Assembly: GCA_000720805.1 (NCBI GenBank)
Contig: JODI01000004.1
Coordinates: forward strand, 124,001-188,000
Reading direction: 5' to 3'
Source: Streptomyces violaceoruber
Lineage (GTDB): Bacteria; Actinomycetota; Actinomycetes; Streptomycetales; Streptomycetaceae
Length of the DNA stretch: 64,000 nucleotides
The notes beneath the pieces are model-generated. The model was given only the letters and a program-made list of their open reading frames with translations, was not told the origin of the DNA and made no database searches. Both the position numbers and the translations under genes were made by a program. Shown here one piece after another: positions 42,111 through 51,030 of this stretch (position 1 is its first letter; each line of letters begins with the position of its first letter).

Positions 42111-43058
42111 ATGAACGGCACACGCATCGCCGCCGTCGGCCACTACCAGCCCGCCAAGGTGCTCACCAACGAGGACCTGGCGGGCCTGGTCGACACCAGC
42201 GACGAGTGGATCAGGTCACGGGTGGGCATCCGTACGCGGCGCATCGCCGGCCCCGACGAACCCGTGGACGAACTCGCCGGGCACGCCGCCGCCAAGGCGC
42301 TGGCCGCGGCCGGCCTCACCCCCGCGGACATCGACCTGGTGCTGGTGGCCACCTCGACCGCCGTCGACCGGTCCCCCAACATGGCAGCCCGCGTCGCCGC
42401 CCGGCTCGGCATCCCCTCGCCCGCCGCGATGGACGTCAACGTCGTGTGCGCCGGGTTCACCCACGCGCTGGCCACCGCCGACCACACCGTGCGGGCCGGT
42501 GCGGCGACCCGGGCGCTGGTGATCGGCGCCGACAAGATGTCCGACGTGACCGACTGGACCGACCGTACGACCTGTGTGCTCGTCGGCGACGGGGCGGGGG
42601 CCGCCGTCGTGGAGGGGGTGGCGGCCGGGGAGACGCCCGGGATCGGCCCCGTGCTGTGGGGTTCGGTGCCCGAGATGGGGAACGCCGTGCGGATCGAGGG
42701 GCAGCCCGCGCGGTTCGCGCAGGAGGGGCAGAGTGTGTACCGCTGGGCCACGACCCAGCTGCCCCCCATCGCCCGACGGGCCTGCGAGCGGGCGGGTCTG
42801 GAGCCCGCCGACCTCGCCGCGGTCGTGCTGCACCAGGCGAACCTGCGGATCATCGAACCCCTCGCGCAGAAGATCGGCGCGGTGAACGCCGTGGTCGCGC
42901 GCGATGTCACCGAATCCGGCAACACCTCGGCCGCGAGCATTCCGCTGGCCTTCTCCAAGCTGGTGGAACAGGGCGAGATCGCCAAGGGGGACCCGGTGCT
43001 GCTCTTCGGGTTCGGCGGGAACCTGTCGTACGCCGGCCAGGTCGTCCGCTGCCCCTGA
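42111..43058 (+). CDS. Beta-ketoacyl-ACP synthase III-like enzyme (FabH paralogue)
   Basis: 315 aa from ATG behind CGAGGGGG. KAS III condenses an acyl-CoA starter with malonyl-ACP. Motifs: TSDEWIRSRVGIRTRRIA, the active-site Cys in MDVNVVCAGFTHAL, His in VVLHQANLRIIEPLA, and Asn in SGNTSAASIPLA, with GFGGNLSYAGQVV at the C-terminus. No acyl carrier protein or FabD gene is adjacent, so this is a stand-alone paralogue rather than the housekeeping fabH. It may supply a starter unit or act on a CoA thioester linked to the neighbouring FadR-type regulator. Confidence 0.93.
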   Translation: MNGTRIAAVGHYQPAKVLTNEDLAGLVDTSDEWIRSRVGIRTRRIAGPDEPVDELAGHAAAKALAAAGLTPADIDLVLVATSTAVDRSPNMAARVAARLGIPSPAAMDVNVVCAGFTHALATADHTVRAGAATRALVIGADKMSDVTDWTDRTTCVLVGDGAGAAVVEGVAAGETPGIGPVLWGSVPEMGNAVRIEGQPARFAQEGQSVYRWATTQLPPIARRACERAGLEPADLAAVVLHQANLRIIEPLAQKIGAVNAVVARDVTESGNTSAASIPLAFSKLVEQGEIAKGDPVLLFGFGGNLSYAGQVVRCP

Positions 43059-43119
43059 GCGGGCCGGTGCCGCCCGATGTGACGAGGCCGACTTCCCCCG
43101 GGTCTGGCTTCCGCGCACC

Positions 43120-43133
43120 GTAGACTGTAGACG
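43120..43133. promoter_or_regulatory. GntR autoregulatory site
   Basis: GTAGACTGTAGACG contains a GTAGAC direct repeat and the 9-mer ACTGTAGAC, the exact reverse complement of GTCTACAGT at 40284 in the FDH/MFS promoter. It is 90 bases upstream of the GntR start. Confidence 0.6.
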
Positions 43134-43222
43134 AAAGACAATCGATACTGGGCGCTACCGGGGTGCCCGGTGACACCGGCTTCGCGCCTGTGGTGCACGG
43201 CCCGCCGAGGAGGGGGACCGCG

Positions 43223-43900
43223 ATGCTGTCGACAGGACTGCCGCAGGGAGCAGTGCCCAAACTCGAACGACCCGGTCCGCTGCGCGACCGTGTCTACGAG
43301 GCCCTGCTCGAACTCATCACCACCCGCGCGCTGCAGCCCGGCCAGCACCTCGTCGAGAGCGAACTCGCCGGGCATCTCGGCGTCTCCCGGCAGCCGGTGC
43401 GCGAGGCGTTGCAGCGGCTGAACACCGAGGGCTGGGTGGATCTGCGGCCCGCCCAGGGCGCGTTCGTGCACGAGCCGACCGAGGAGGAGGCCGACCAACT
43501 CCTCACCGTGCGCACGCTGTTGGAGGCGGAGGCCGCGCGGCTCGCGGCGGCGAACGCGGGCAGCGCGCAGATCGCCGTGCTGGAGGAGCTGTGCGCGGAG
43601 GGCGAGAAGGCCGTCACCGCGGACGACGTGGACGGCGCGGTCGCCATGAACGCCCGCTTCCACGCGAAGATCATGGAGCTGGCCGGCAACGCGGTCCTCG
43701 CGGAACTCGCCGCGCAGGTGGACCGCCGGGTGCGCTGGTACTACACGCCGGTCGCCCGGCAGCGCGGCAACCAGTCCTGGGTCGAACACCGGGAGCTGAT
43801 CGCCGCGATCGCCGAGCGGAACGGGCAGCGCGCGACCGAACTGATGCGCGAGCACACCGAGCACACGCGCCGCTCGTATCACGCACGCCAGCGCTCGTAG
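43223..43900 (+). CDS. GntR-family transcriptional regulator, FadR/FCD type
   Basis: 225 aa from ATG at 43223 behind GAGGAGGGGG. N-terminal winged helix (about 13-80: LRDRVYEALLELITTRALQPGQHLVESELAGHLGVSRQPVREALQRLNTEGWVDLRP) and a C-terminal all-helical FCD ligand domain (about 90-215) with metal-site residues in RFHAKIMELAGN, HRELIAAI and HTEHTRRSYH. FCD regulators bind carboxylates such as lactate, pyruvate or fatty acyl-CoA. The shared operator motif points to control of the formate dehydrogenase operon, the OFA carrier and itself. Confidence 0.93.
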   Translation: MLSTGLPQGAVPKLERPGPLRDRVYEALLELITTRALQPGQHLVESELAGHLGVSRQPVREALQRLNTEGWVDLRPAQGAFVHEPTEEEADQLLTVRTLLEAEAARLAAANAGSAQIAVLEELCAEGEKAVTADDVDGAVAMNARFHAKIMELAGNAVLAELAAQVDRRVRWYYTPVARQRGNQSWVEHRELIAAIAERNGQRATELMREHTEHTRRSYHARQRS

Positions 43901-43911
43901 ACCGACCGGGG

Positions 43912-44128
43912 CGCCTTGAGCCGTAGGTCCGCCGAGGTGCCCTTGAGCCGTAGGCCGGCCGAAAGGCCTGTGAGTCGGAGGTCGGCCGGAAGGCCCGTGA
44001 GTCGTAGGCCGGCCGAAATGCCTGTGAGTCGGAGGTCGGCCGGAAGGCCTGTGAGTCGGAGGTCGGCCGAAAGACCCGTGAGTCGTCGGCTGACCGCGGG
44101 GCGCCTTGCGTCGTAGGCCGGGCCGACG
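43912..44128. repeat. 27-bp minisatellite, about eight copies
   Basis: Units of the form GCCTGTGAGTCGGAGGTCGG...CCGGAAG start at 43912, 43939, 43966, 43993, 44020, 44047, 44074 and 44101 (the last is 28 bp). The central units differ at only a few positions. On the minus strand the array reads as a nine-residue repeat (RLTGLPADL) that continues the frame of the adjacent decayed gene. Unique spacers are absent, so this is not a CRISPR. Confidence 0.9.
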
Positions 44129-44131
44129 GGC

Positions 44132-44556
44132 CCTTGATCGAACGCGCTCGAGTGCGGCCGGGCCCACTCGGCGAACGTGCGGGGCGGCCGGCCCGTGACC
44201 TCCTGGACCGTCGGCAGCACCCGCGACTCGTCCAGGGGGCCGTCGACGAAGAGGCGCCTTGCCGGTGTCGCCGCCCTTGCTCGCCGACCGGCCGGACAGC
44301 ATAGAGGCCCGCTCCCCACCAGCGGCCCGCGTGTCCGCCAGGAGCTGCCGCCGGCCGCCGTAGCCCGGCATCAGGAACAGGGCCCGTACGCCGGCCGGCG
44401 AACCCCGCACCGTGCCGCGCCGTCGAGATCGCCCGCCACCGCCTCCACCCCCGGCGGCAGCCCCTGCGACCGGCCCGCACGGCTCAGCGCGCGCACCGGC
44501 CCCCCGGCCTCCGCCGGCGCAAGCGGCTTTGTCCTGTGAGTGGAGAAAGTTGGCAT
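44132..44556 (-). pseudogene. Decayed NmrA-like NAD(P)-binding gene
   Basis: Three collinear fragments on the minus strand match NmrA/NAD(P)H-binding family proteins. First, about 44400-44556, GPVRALSRAGRSQGLPPGVEAVAGDLDG; then, after a frame change, GVRALFLMPGYGGRRQLLADTRAAG...SGRSASKGGDTGK at about 44275-44400; then RLFVDGPLDES...VTGRPPRTFAEWARPH at about 44150-44260. The N-terminal GxTGxxG strand, the central part and the FMxN region are missing. The frame shifts and the size (about 140 codons against about 280) show it is not functional. Its end runs into the 27-bp repeat array. Confidence 0.75.
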
Positions 44557-44652
44557 CAATTCGTGCACAGCTTCTTCCCAGGTTCGGCAGCCGCTGCTAC
44601 GTTCCCCTCGAAAGCACCACAGCAGGCAGCCGATTGAGGCGGGGAGGGGCTC

Positions 44653-45843
44653 GTGAGACGTATGACGGCACGACCCGCGAACGCCCACCAGGCCCGGCTG
44701 CTGAAGCTGCTGCGTGACGGAGGCCCAAACTCCCGTGCGCAGCTGGGCGATCAGGTCGACCTCTCGCGGTCCAAGCTGGCCGTCGAAGTGGACCGGTTGC
44801 TGGAGACCGGACTGGTCGTGGCCGACGGACTCGCCGCCTCGCGCGGTGGCCGCCGCTCCCACAACATCCGGCTGGCCCCGGGTCTCAGGTTCCTCGGCGT
44901 GGATATCGGCGCGACCTCGGTCGACGTCGCCGTCACCAACGCTGAACTGGAGATCCTCGGCCATCTCAACCAGCCCATGGACGTCCGCGAGGGCCCGGTA
45001 GCGGTCTTCGAGCAAGTCCTGTCCATGGCCGCGAAGTTGCGGGCCTCGGGGCTCGCGGAGGGTTTCGACGGCGCCGGCATCGGCGTCCCGGGACCTGTCC
45101 GCTTCCCCGAGGGCGTACCGGTCGCGCCACCGATCATGCCGGGCTGGGACGGCTTCCCCGTACGGGAGGCGCTCAGCCAGGAACTCGGCTGCCCGGTCAT
45201 GGTCGACAACGACGTGAACCTGATGGCGATGGGGGAGATGCACGCGGGCGTCGCACGCTCCGTGGGTGACTTCCTCTGCGTCAAGATCGGTACCGGTATC
45301 GGCTGCGGCATCGTCGCCGGCGGGGACGTCCACCGCGGGACGACGGGCAGCGCGGGCGACATCGGGCACATCCAGGCGGTGCCCGGCGGGCGCCCGTGCG
45401 CCTGCGGCAACCGGGGCTGTCTGGAAGCACATTTCAGCGGGGCGGCCCTGGCCCGGGACGCCACGGAGGCGGCCCAGCAGGGCCGTTCGGTGGAGCTCGC
45501 GACCCGACTGGAGGCGAACGGCGCTCTCACCGCCGTCGACGTCGCCGCCGCGGCCGCCGCGGGCGACGCCACCGCGCTCGACCTCATCCGGGAGGGCGGC
45601 GACCGTGTCGGTCAGGTCATCGCCGGCCTGGTCAGCTTCTTCAACCCCGGCCTGGTGGTGATCGGCGGCGGGGTGACCGGCCTCGGCCACACCCTGCTCG
45701 CCGCCATCCGCACCCAGGTCTACCGCCAGTCACTGCCGCTGGCGACCGGCAACCTGCCCATCGTGCTGGGTGAGCTGGGCCCCACCGCCGGAGTCATCGG
45801 CGCGGCCCGCCTCATCAGCGACCACCTGTTCTCACCCGCGTAG
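44653..45843 (+). CDS. ROK-family transcriptional repressor
   Basis: 396 aa from GTG at 44653 behind GGGGAGGGG (ATG at 44662 is an alternative). N-terminal winged HTH (about 5-75: NAHQARLLKLLRDGGPNSRAQLGDQVDLSRSKLAVEVDRLLETGLV), then a ROK sugar-kinase fold: GVDIGATSVDVAVTN phosphate loop, GIGVPGPV, VDNDVNLMAMGE, KIGTGIGCGIV, and the Zn motif CACGNRGCLEAHFSG. The GHIQ of GDIGHIQAVPGG replaces the usual GHI-H/Q metal site acceptably. Sits immediately upstream of a ribose-type ABC operon and most likely represses it in response to its sugar. Confidence 0.93.
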   Translation: MRRMTARPANAHQARLLKLLRDGGPNSRAQLGDQVDLSRSKLAVEVDRLLETGLVVADGLAASRGGRRSHNIRLAPGLRFLGVDIGATSVDVAVTNAELEILGHLNQPMDVREGPVAVFEQVLSMAAKLRASGLAEGFDGAGIGVPGPVRFPEGVPVAPPIMPGWDGFPVREALSQELGCPVMVDNDVNLMAMGEMHAGVARSVGDFLCVKIGTGIGCGIVAGGDVHRGTTGSAGDIGHIQAVPGGRPCACGNRGCLEAHFSGAALARDATEAAQQGRSVELATRLEANGALTAVDVAAAAAAGDATALDLIREGGDRVGQVIAGLVSFFNPGLVVIGGGVTGLGHTLLAAIRTQVYRQSLPLATGNLPIVLGELGPTAGVIGAARLISDHLFSPA

Positions 45844-45959
45844 TCACCGACTTCGAACGGCCCCGCAAGCAACAGCGCATCGCTCTGCCATGCCCTGCCT
45901 TGCCCGGAAACCCCGCCCTGCCCTGAACCGGCCCGCACGCCAGCCGAGGGGAACCACAC

Positions 45960-47477
45960 ATGGCATCAGAACCATCGCTGCTCAGCATGTCCGGCATCAC
46001 CAAGTCGTTCCCCGGAGTCCGGGCCCTCGACGGCGTCGACCTCGACGTCCAGGCCGGTGAGGTGCACTGTCTGCTCGGCCAGAACGGGGCCGGGAAGTCC
46101 ACGCTCATCAAGGTCCTGGCCGGCGCCCACCAGCCCGACACCGGCACCATCCGCTGGCGCGGCGAGGACGTCACGCTCCGCTCCCCGATCGCCGCCATGC
46201 GCCTCGGCATCGCCACCATCTACCAGGAACTCGATTTGGTGGAACACCTGTCCGTGGCGGAGAACGTCCACCTCGGCCACGAACCCACGGCCGCCGGGTT
46301 CGTCGTACGGGGAAAGGCGGCCCGAGCTTCAACAGCCGCCCTACTCAGGCGACTTGGCCACTCGGAGATCGATCCTGCCCGGCTGGTGGGGCAGTTGTCG
46401 GCCGCCCAGCAGCAGATCGTGTCCATGGCGCGGGCGCTCTCGCACGACGTACGGCTCATCGTGATGGACGAACCGTCCGCCGCCCTCGACCCGGACGAGG
46501 TCGACAACCTGTTCCGGATCGTCGGCGACCTCACCGCCGACGGGGTCGCCGTCGTCTACATCTCCCACCGGCTGGAGGAGATCCGCCGGATCGGCGACCG
46601 GGTGACCGTGCTCAAGGACGGGCGCGCCGTCGCCGTCGGGCTGCCCGCCAAGTCGACGCCGACCCGTGAGGTCGTCGCGCTGATGACGGGACGCAACGTC
46701 GAGTACGTCTTCCCGCAGCGGCCCACTGCCGTGCCCGAGCAGAACCCGGTCCTGGAGGTCGAAGGGCTGGCCCGGGAGGGCGAGTTCGAACCCCTCGACC
46801 TGCGCGTCCGCCCCGGGGAGATCGTCGGTCTGGCCGGACTCGTCGGCTCGGGCCGCTCGGAGATCCTGGAGACGATCTACGGCGCCCGCAGGCCCACGGC
46901 CGGCCGGGTCCTGGTCGACGGACGCGTCCTGCGGCCCGGCAGCGTCCGCGCCGCCGTCCGCGCCGGACTCGGGCTCGCCCCCGAGGAGCGCAAGGCACAG
47001 GCGCTGCTCATGCTGGAGTCGGTCACCCGCAACGTCTCCGTCTCCTCCATGTCCCGTTTCGCGCGCGGCGGTTGGATCGACCGGGGAGCCGAGCTCGGGG
47101 CCGCCCGGGCCGCCACCCGCGAGCTGTCGCTGCGGCCCGACAACCCGGACGTGCCGGTGCGCACCCTGTCCGGCGGCAACCAGCAGAAAGCCGTGCTGGC
47201 CCGCTGGCTGCTGCGCGGCTGCCGGGTCCTGCTGCTCGACGAACCCACCCGCGGCGTCGACGTCGGCGCCCGCGCCGAGCTGTACGCGGTCGTGCGCCGA
47301 CTGGCGGACGAGGGCCTCGCCGTGCTGCTGGTCTCCAGCGAGGTCCCCGAGGTGCTCGGCCTCGCCGACCGTGTCCTGGTCCTGCGAGAGGGCCGCGTCG
47401 TCCACGCGGCGCCCGCCCCTGAGCTGGACGAACACCGCGTACTCGACCTCGTCATGGAAGGAAGCCCGGCGTCATGA
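45960..47477 (+). CDS. Sugar ABC transporter ATPase, RbsA/XylG type (tandem domains)
   Basis: 505 aa from ATG. Two ABC domains: the first has Walker A GQNGAGKST, Q-loop IYQELDLVEHLSV, a divergent signature LSAAQQQIVSMARAL and Walker B LIVMDEPSAALDPDE. The second has a degenerate Walker A (GLVGSGRSEILETIYG), signature LSGGNQQKAVLARWLL and Walker B VLLLDEPTRGVDVGAR. This is the normal pattern for CUT2 importers of ribose, xylose, inositol and related monosaccharides. The stop overlaps the permease ATG. Confidence 0.95.
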   Translation: MASEPSLLSMSGITKSFPGVRALDGVDLDVQAGEVHCLLGQNGAGKSTLIKVLAGAHQPDTGTIRWRGEDVTLRSPIAAMRLGIATIYQELDLVEHLSVAENVHLGHEPTAAGFVVRGKAARASTAALLRRLGHSEIDPARLVGQLSAAQQQIVSMARALSHDVRLIVMDEPSAALDPDEVDNLFRIVGDLTADGVAVVYISHRLEEIRRIGDRVTVLKDGRAVAVGLPAKSTPTREVVALMTGRNVEYVFPQRPTAVPEQNPVLEVEGLAREGEFEPLDLRVRPGEIVGLAGLVGSGRSEILETIYGARRPTAGRVLVDGRVLRPGSVRAAVRAGLGLAPEERKAQALLMLESVTRNVSVSSMSRFARGGWIDRGAELGAARAATRELSLRPDNPDVPVRTLSGGNQQKAVLARWLLRGCRVLLLDEPTRGVDVGARAELYAVVRRLADEGLAVLLVSSEVPEVLGLADRVLVLREGRVVHAAPAPELDEHRVLDLVMEGSPAS

Positions 47478-48493
47478 CGCAGCATGTCTCCCCGCCCAGG
47501 GACAGCGCCGACAAGGTGCCGTCGACGAACGAAGCCCCGGCCTGGCGTTCCCTGGTGTTCCGCGCCGACCTGCGCACCCTGTCCCTGCTCGGTGTGCTCG
47601 CCGCGCTGATCATCATCGGCGGTGTCACCAAGCCCGACGAGTTCCTCGACACCCGCAACCTCCAACTCGTCCTCACCCAGGCCTCGGTGATCGGTGTCGT
47701 CACCGTCGGCATGACGTTCGTCATCACCAACGGCGGCATCGACCTGTCGGTCGGCGCGATCGTCGCGCTCTCGTCGGTGTGGGCGACCACGGTCGCCACC
47801 CAGGAGTACGGCTTCGCGGGCATCCTCTTCACGGCGGTGCTCGTCGGCGTCGGCTGCGGCCTGGTGAACGGGCTGCTGATCGCGTACGGCGGGGTGGTCC
47901 CGTTCATCGCCACGCTCGCCATGCTGGCCTCCGCCCGGGGCCTGGCGCTGCAGATCACGGACGGCAGGACGCAGATCGTCACCGTCGGCAGCATCCTCGA
48001 CCTCGGCGAACGCGACTCCTACGTGCTCGGTGTCCCCCCACTGGTGATCGTGTTCGCGATCGTGACGATCATCGGCTGGCTGGTGCTGAACCGGACCACC
48101 TTCGGGCGCCGCACGGTCGCCGTCGGCGGCAACGCCGAGGCGGCCCGGCTCGCCGGCATCGACGTCCGGCGCCAGCGCCTCTACCTCTACCTGCTGTCGG
48201 GGTTGTGCTGCGGCATCGCCGCCTTCCTGCTGATCATCCTGTCCGGCTCCGGCCAGAACACCAACGGCAACCTCTACGAACTCGACGCCATCGCCGCCGT
48301 GATCATCGGCGGCACCCTGCTCAGTGGGGGGCGGGGCACCATCACCGGCTCGGTGATCGGCGTCCTGATCTTCACCACGATCACCAACATCTTCGCCCTG
48401 AACAACCTGCAGAGCGACGTCCAGCAGATCGCCAAGGGCGCGATCATCGTCGCCGCCGTGCTGGTCCAGCGCCGTACCGCGAGCACGACATGA
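47474..48493 (+). CDS. Sugar ABC transporter permease, RbsC type
   Basis: 339 aa, ATG overlapping the ATPase stop by four bases. BPD_transp_2 family with about ten hydrophobic helices (LLGVLAALIIIGGVTKP, VIGVVTVGMTFVITNGGIDLSVGAIVALSSVW, VPFIATLAMLASARGLAL, VIVFAIVTIIGWLVLNRTTFGRRTVAVGGNAEAARLAGI) and the DAIAAVIIGGTLLSGGRGTITGSVIGVLI motif of CUT2 permeases. Stop overlaps the upstream ATG of the binding-protein frame. Acts as homodimer with the RbsA-type ATPase. Confidence 0.95.
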   Translation: MTQHVSPPRDSADKVPSTNEAPAWRSLVFRADLRTLSLLGVLAALIIIGGVTKPDEFLDTRNLQLVLTQASVIGVVTVGMTFVITNGGIDLSVGAIVALSSVWATTVATQEYGFAGILFTAVLVGVGCGLVNGLLIAYGGVVPFIATLAMLASARGLALQITDGRTQIVTVGSILDLGERDSYVLGVPPLVIVFAIVTIIGWLVLNRTTFGRRTVAVGGNAEAARLAGIDVRRQRLYLYLLSGLCCGIAAFLLIILSGSGQNTNGNLYELDAIAAVIIGGTLLSGGRGTITGSVIGVLIFTTITNIFALNNLQSDVQQIAKGAIIVAAVLVQRRTASTT

Positions 48494-48510
48494 GGAAAGG
48501 GTTCACCGCC

Positions 48511-49560
48511 ATGCCAGACGCCATGTCTTCCACGAGCCGCAGAGGGCTGCTCTTCGGGGCCGCCGCCGTGTCCGCCGGCGCCTTCCTCACCGGTTGCACC
48601 AGCAATGAGACGAAAGACGACGAGCCCGCGGCGGACAACCGGCCGGCCGCCGACGACAAGCCAGGCAAGCAGGTCACCATCGGCTTCGCCGGCCCGCAGG
48701 CCGACCACGGCTGGCTCAACGCCATCAACGACAACGCCGAGAAGCGGGCGAAGAAGTACTCCGACGTGACCCTGGAGATCACCGAGGGATCCAACGACAC
48801 CGCCCAGCAGATCGGGCAGATCGAGACCCTCATCAACAAGAAGGTCGACGTCCTGGTCGTCCTGCCCGCCGACGGCAAGGCCCTCACCCAGGTCGGCCTC
48901 AAGGCGATGCGCGCCGGCATCCCCGTCGTCAACCTGGACCGGGTCTTCAACACCCCGCAGGCGTACCGCTGCTGGATCGGCGGCGACAACTACGGCATGG
49001 GCCTCAGCGCAGGCCACTACATCGGCGAGAAGCTCAAGGGGAAGGCGAACGCCCGGGTCATCGAACTGGCGGGCCTGGACAACCTGGAGCTGACCAAGCA
49101 GCGCACCCAGGGCTTCGACGACGCGCTGAAGAACTACCCCAACGTCAAGAAGGTGGCCCGCCAGGCCGCCGACTTCACCGTCGAGTCGGGACAGGCCAAG
49201 ATGGCCCAACTCCTGCAGGCCCAGTCGAAGTTCGACGCGCTGTGGAACCACGACGACGACCAGGGCGTGGGCGCGCTGCGCGCCATAGACCAGGCCGGAC
49301 GCGACGACTTCCTGATGGTCGGCGGGGCGGGCGCGCTGTCCGCCTTCCAGGCCATCAAGCAGGACAACGGCGTCCTGAAGGCGACCGTTCTCTACCCGCC
49401 GACCATGGCCGCCTCCGCGATCGACCTCGCCCGAGCCCTCGGCCAGGCCAAGGGCGTCAGCGGCCTCGCCGAGTACGAGATCCCCGCGTCGATCACGCTC
49501 TACTCGGCCGTGGTCGACAAGGAGAACGTCGATCAGTACATGTCCACCGGCTTCAAGTAG
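48511..49560 (+). CDS. Sugar ABC transporter substrate-binding lipoprotein
   Basis: 349 aa from ATG at 48511 with AGGAAAGG ten bases upstream; ATG at 48490 (overlapping the permease stop) is possible. An SRRGLLFGAAAVSAGAFLTGC signal combines a twin-arginine-like pair with a lipobox (LTGC), so it is probably a Tat-exported lipoprotein. The mature part is a Peripla_BP_4 fold: VTIGFAGPQADHGWLNAINDNAEK, EGSNDTAQQIGQIETLINKKVDVLVVLPADG, GIPVVNLDRVF and ELAGLDNLELTKQRTQGFDDAL. The ligand is unknown; residues resemble ribose/inositol/xylose binders. Confidence 0.93.
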   Translation: MPDAMSSTSRRGLLFGAAAVSAGAFLTGCTSNETKDDEPAADNRPAADDKPGKQVTIGFAGPQADHGWLNAINDNAEKRAKKYSDVTLEITEGSNDTAQQIGQIETLINKKVDVLVVLPADGKALTQVGLKAMRAGIPVVNLDRVFNTPQAYRCWIGGDNYGMGLSAGHYIGEKLKGKANARVIELAGLDNLELTKQRTQGFDDALKNYPNVKKVARQAADFTVESGQAKMAQLLQAQSKFDALWNHDDDQGVGALRAIDQAGRDDFLMVGGAGALSAFQAIKQDNGVLKATVLYPPTMAASAIDLARALGQAKGVSGLAEYEIPASITLYSAVVDKENVDQYMSTGFK

Positions 49561-49687
49561 GGCGTTCGCGCCGAAGGCGCCCAGTCCATCGAGGGTCCGG
49601 GAACCGAGGCGTCCCGCCCAAGGCGCCCGGTTCCCCGACGGACCGGGCCGCACCCCCCACCGCGCCACGACGAGGAGGACATCGCGT

Positions 49688-51016
49688 ATGGCACAGCCGC
49701 AGCAGTCAGAAGGGGCGGACGCACAGCGGCCGGAGCCGGCCGAGGCAGGACACCAGGGGTCGGCCGAGGCCCCGCGCCGGGAGCCGGCCGAGGCGGCCCC
49801 GCCGCAGTCGGCCGAGTCCGCGCAGCCCGGTGGGCGGGCGGCCCGGAAACCGCCGCTGCGTGTCGGCATGATCGGTTACGCCTTCATGGGCGCCGCCCAC
49901 TCCCAGGGCTGGCGCACCGCGGGCCGCGTCTTCGACCTGCCCCGCGACCCGGTCATGTCCGTGATCTGCGGGCGGAACGCGACCGCCGTGCGGACGGCGG
50001 CCGACCGGCACGGCTGGGCGAGCACCGAGACCGACTGGCGGGCGCTGATCGAACGGGACGACGTCGACCTCGTCGACATCTGCACCCCGGGCGACAGCCA
50101 CGCCGAGATCGCCCTGGCCGCCCTCGCCGCCGGCAAGCACGTGCTGTGCGAGAAGCCCCTCGCCAACACCGTGGCGGAGGCCGAGACGATGACCGCGGCG
50201 GCCGAAGCGGCGTACCGCAACGGCCGGTTGGCGATGGTCGGCTTCAACTACCGGCGCGTTCCCGCCACCGTGCTGGCCCGTTCCATGGTCGCCGAGGGCC
50301 GCCTCGGCGCCCTGCGGCACGTGCGGGTGGCGTACCTCCAGGACTGGCTGGTGGACCCGGAGTTCCCGCTGACCTGGCGGCTGAAGAAGGAACTCGCGGG
50401 CTCGGGTTCGCTGGGCGACCTGGGCGCCCACATCGTCGACCTGGCGCAGTACCTGACGGGCGAGCGGCTCGCCGGGGTCTCCGCGCTCACCGAGACCTTC
50501 GTACGGGAACGCCCACTGCCCGGCGGGCCGACCAGCGGCCTGTCCGCCGTGTCGGCGAACGGCACCGGACAGGTCACCGTGGACGACGCCGCCGTGTTCA
50601 CCGGCCGTTTCACCTCCGGCGCCCTCGCCTCCTTCGAGGCGACCCGCTACGCCACCGGCCGCAAGAACGCCCTGCGCATCGAACTCAACGGCTCACGCGG
50701 GTCGTTGGCGTTCGACCTGGAGCGCCTCAACGAACTCGCCTTCCACGACGGCACGGAACCGGGAGCGCACGCCGGCTTCCGCCGGATCCTGGTCACCGAA
50801 CCGGAGCACCCCTACCTGGAGGCCTGGTGGCCGCCGGGCCACGGGCTCGGCTACGAGCACACCTTCGTCCACCAGGTCCGCGACCTCGTCCACGCCATCG
50901 ACGAGGGCCGCCGCCCCGACCCCTCCTTCGCCGACGGGCTGCAGGTGCAGCGCGTGCTGGCGGCCGTGGAGGAGAGCGCCGAGAAGAACTCCGTCTACAC
51001 ACCCATCGCCGTCTGA
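49688..51016 (+). CDS. Gfo/Idh/MocA-family NAD(P)-dependent oxidoreductase
   Basis: 442 aa from ATG behind GAGGAGGA. The first 55 residues are a Pro/Ala/Glu/Gln-rich, low-complexity extension. Then the Rossmann domain ([19 protein letters not shown], about 57-75), [33 protein letters not shown] with the EKP motif, and the C-terminal alpha/beta domain containing [32 protein letters not shown] and YTHTFVHQV-type ([16 protein letters not shown]). The family oxidises sugar hydroxyls, including C3 of glucosides and inositol. Paired with a downstream TIM-barrel isomerase. Confidence 0.93.
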   Translation: MAQPQQSEGADAQRPEPAEAGHQGSAEAPRREPAEAAPPQSAESAQPGGRAARKPPLRVGMIGYAFMGAAHSQGWRTAGRVFDLPRDPVMSVICGRNATAVRTAADRHGWASTETDWRALIERDDVDLVDICTPGDSHAEIALAALAAGKHVLCEKPLANTVAEAETMTAAAEAAYRNGRLAMVGFNYRRVPATVLARSMVAEGRLGALRHVRVAYLQDWLVDPEFPLTWRLKKELAGSGSLGDLGAHIVDLAQYLTGERLAGVSALTETFVRERPLPGGPTSGLSAVSANGTGQVTVDDAAVFTGRFTSGALASFEATRYATGRKNALRIELNGSRGSLAFDLERLNELAFHDGTEPGAHAGFRRILVTEPEHPYLEAWWPPGHGLGYEHTFVHQVRDLVHAIDEGRRPDPSFADGLQVQRVLAAVEESAEKNSVYTPIAV

Positions 51017-51030
51017 GGAGGCACACGCAC

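Noticed and set aside
43912..44128. CRISPR array
   Set aside because: The 27-bp units are directly adjacent with no unique spacers, and no cas gene is present.
42143..44410. A 755-codon minus-strand frame spanning KAS III, GntR and the repeat array
   Set aside because: Only its first part (44.27-44.41 kb) matches a family (NmrA-like remnant); the rest is antisense shadow of two real genes.
49561..49687. Possible terminator between the binding protein and the Gfo/Idh/MocA gene
   Set aside because: The inverted repeat (GGTCCG...GGAACCG against CGGTTCC...CGGACC) is interrupted and unconvincing; transcription may continue.
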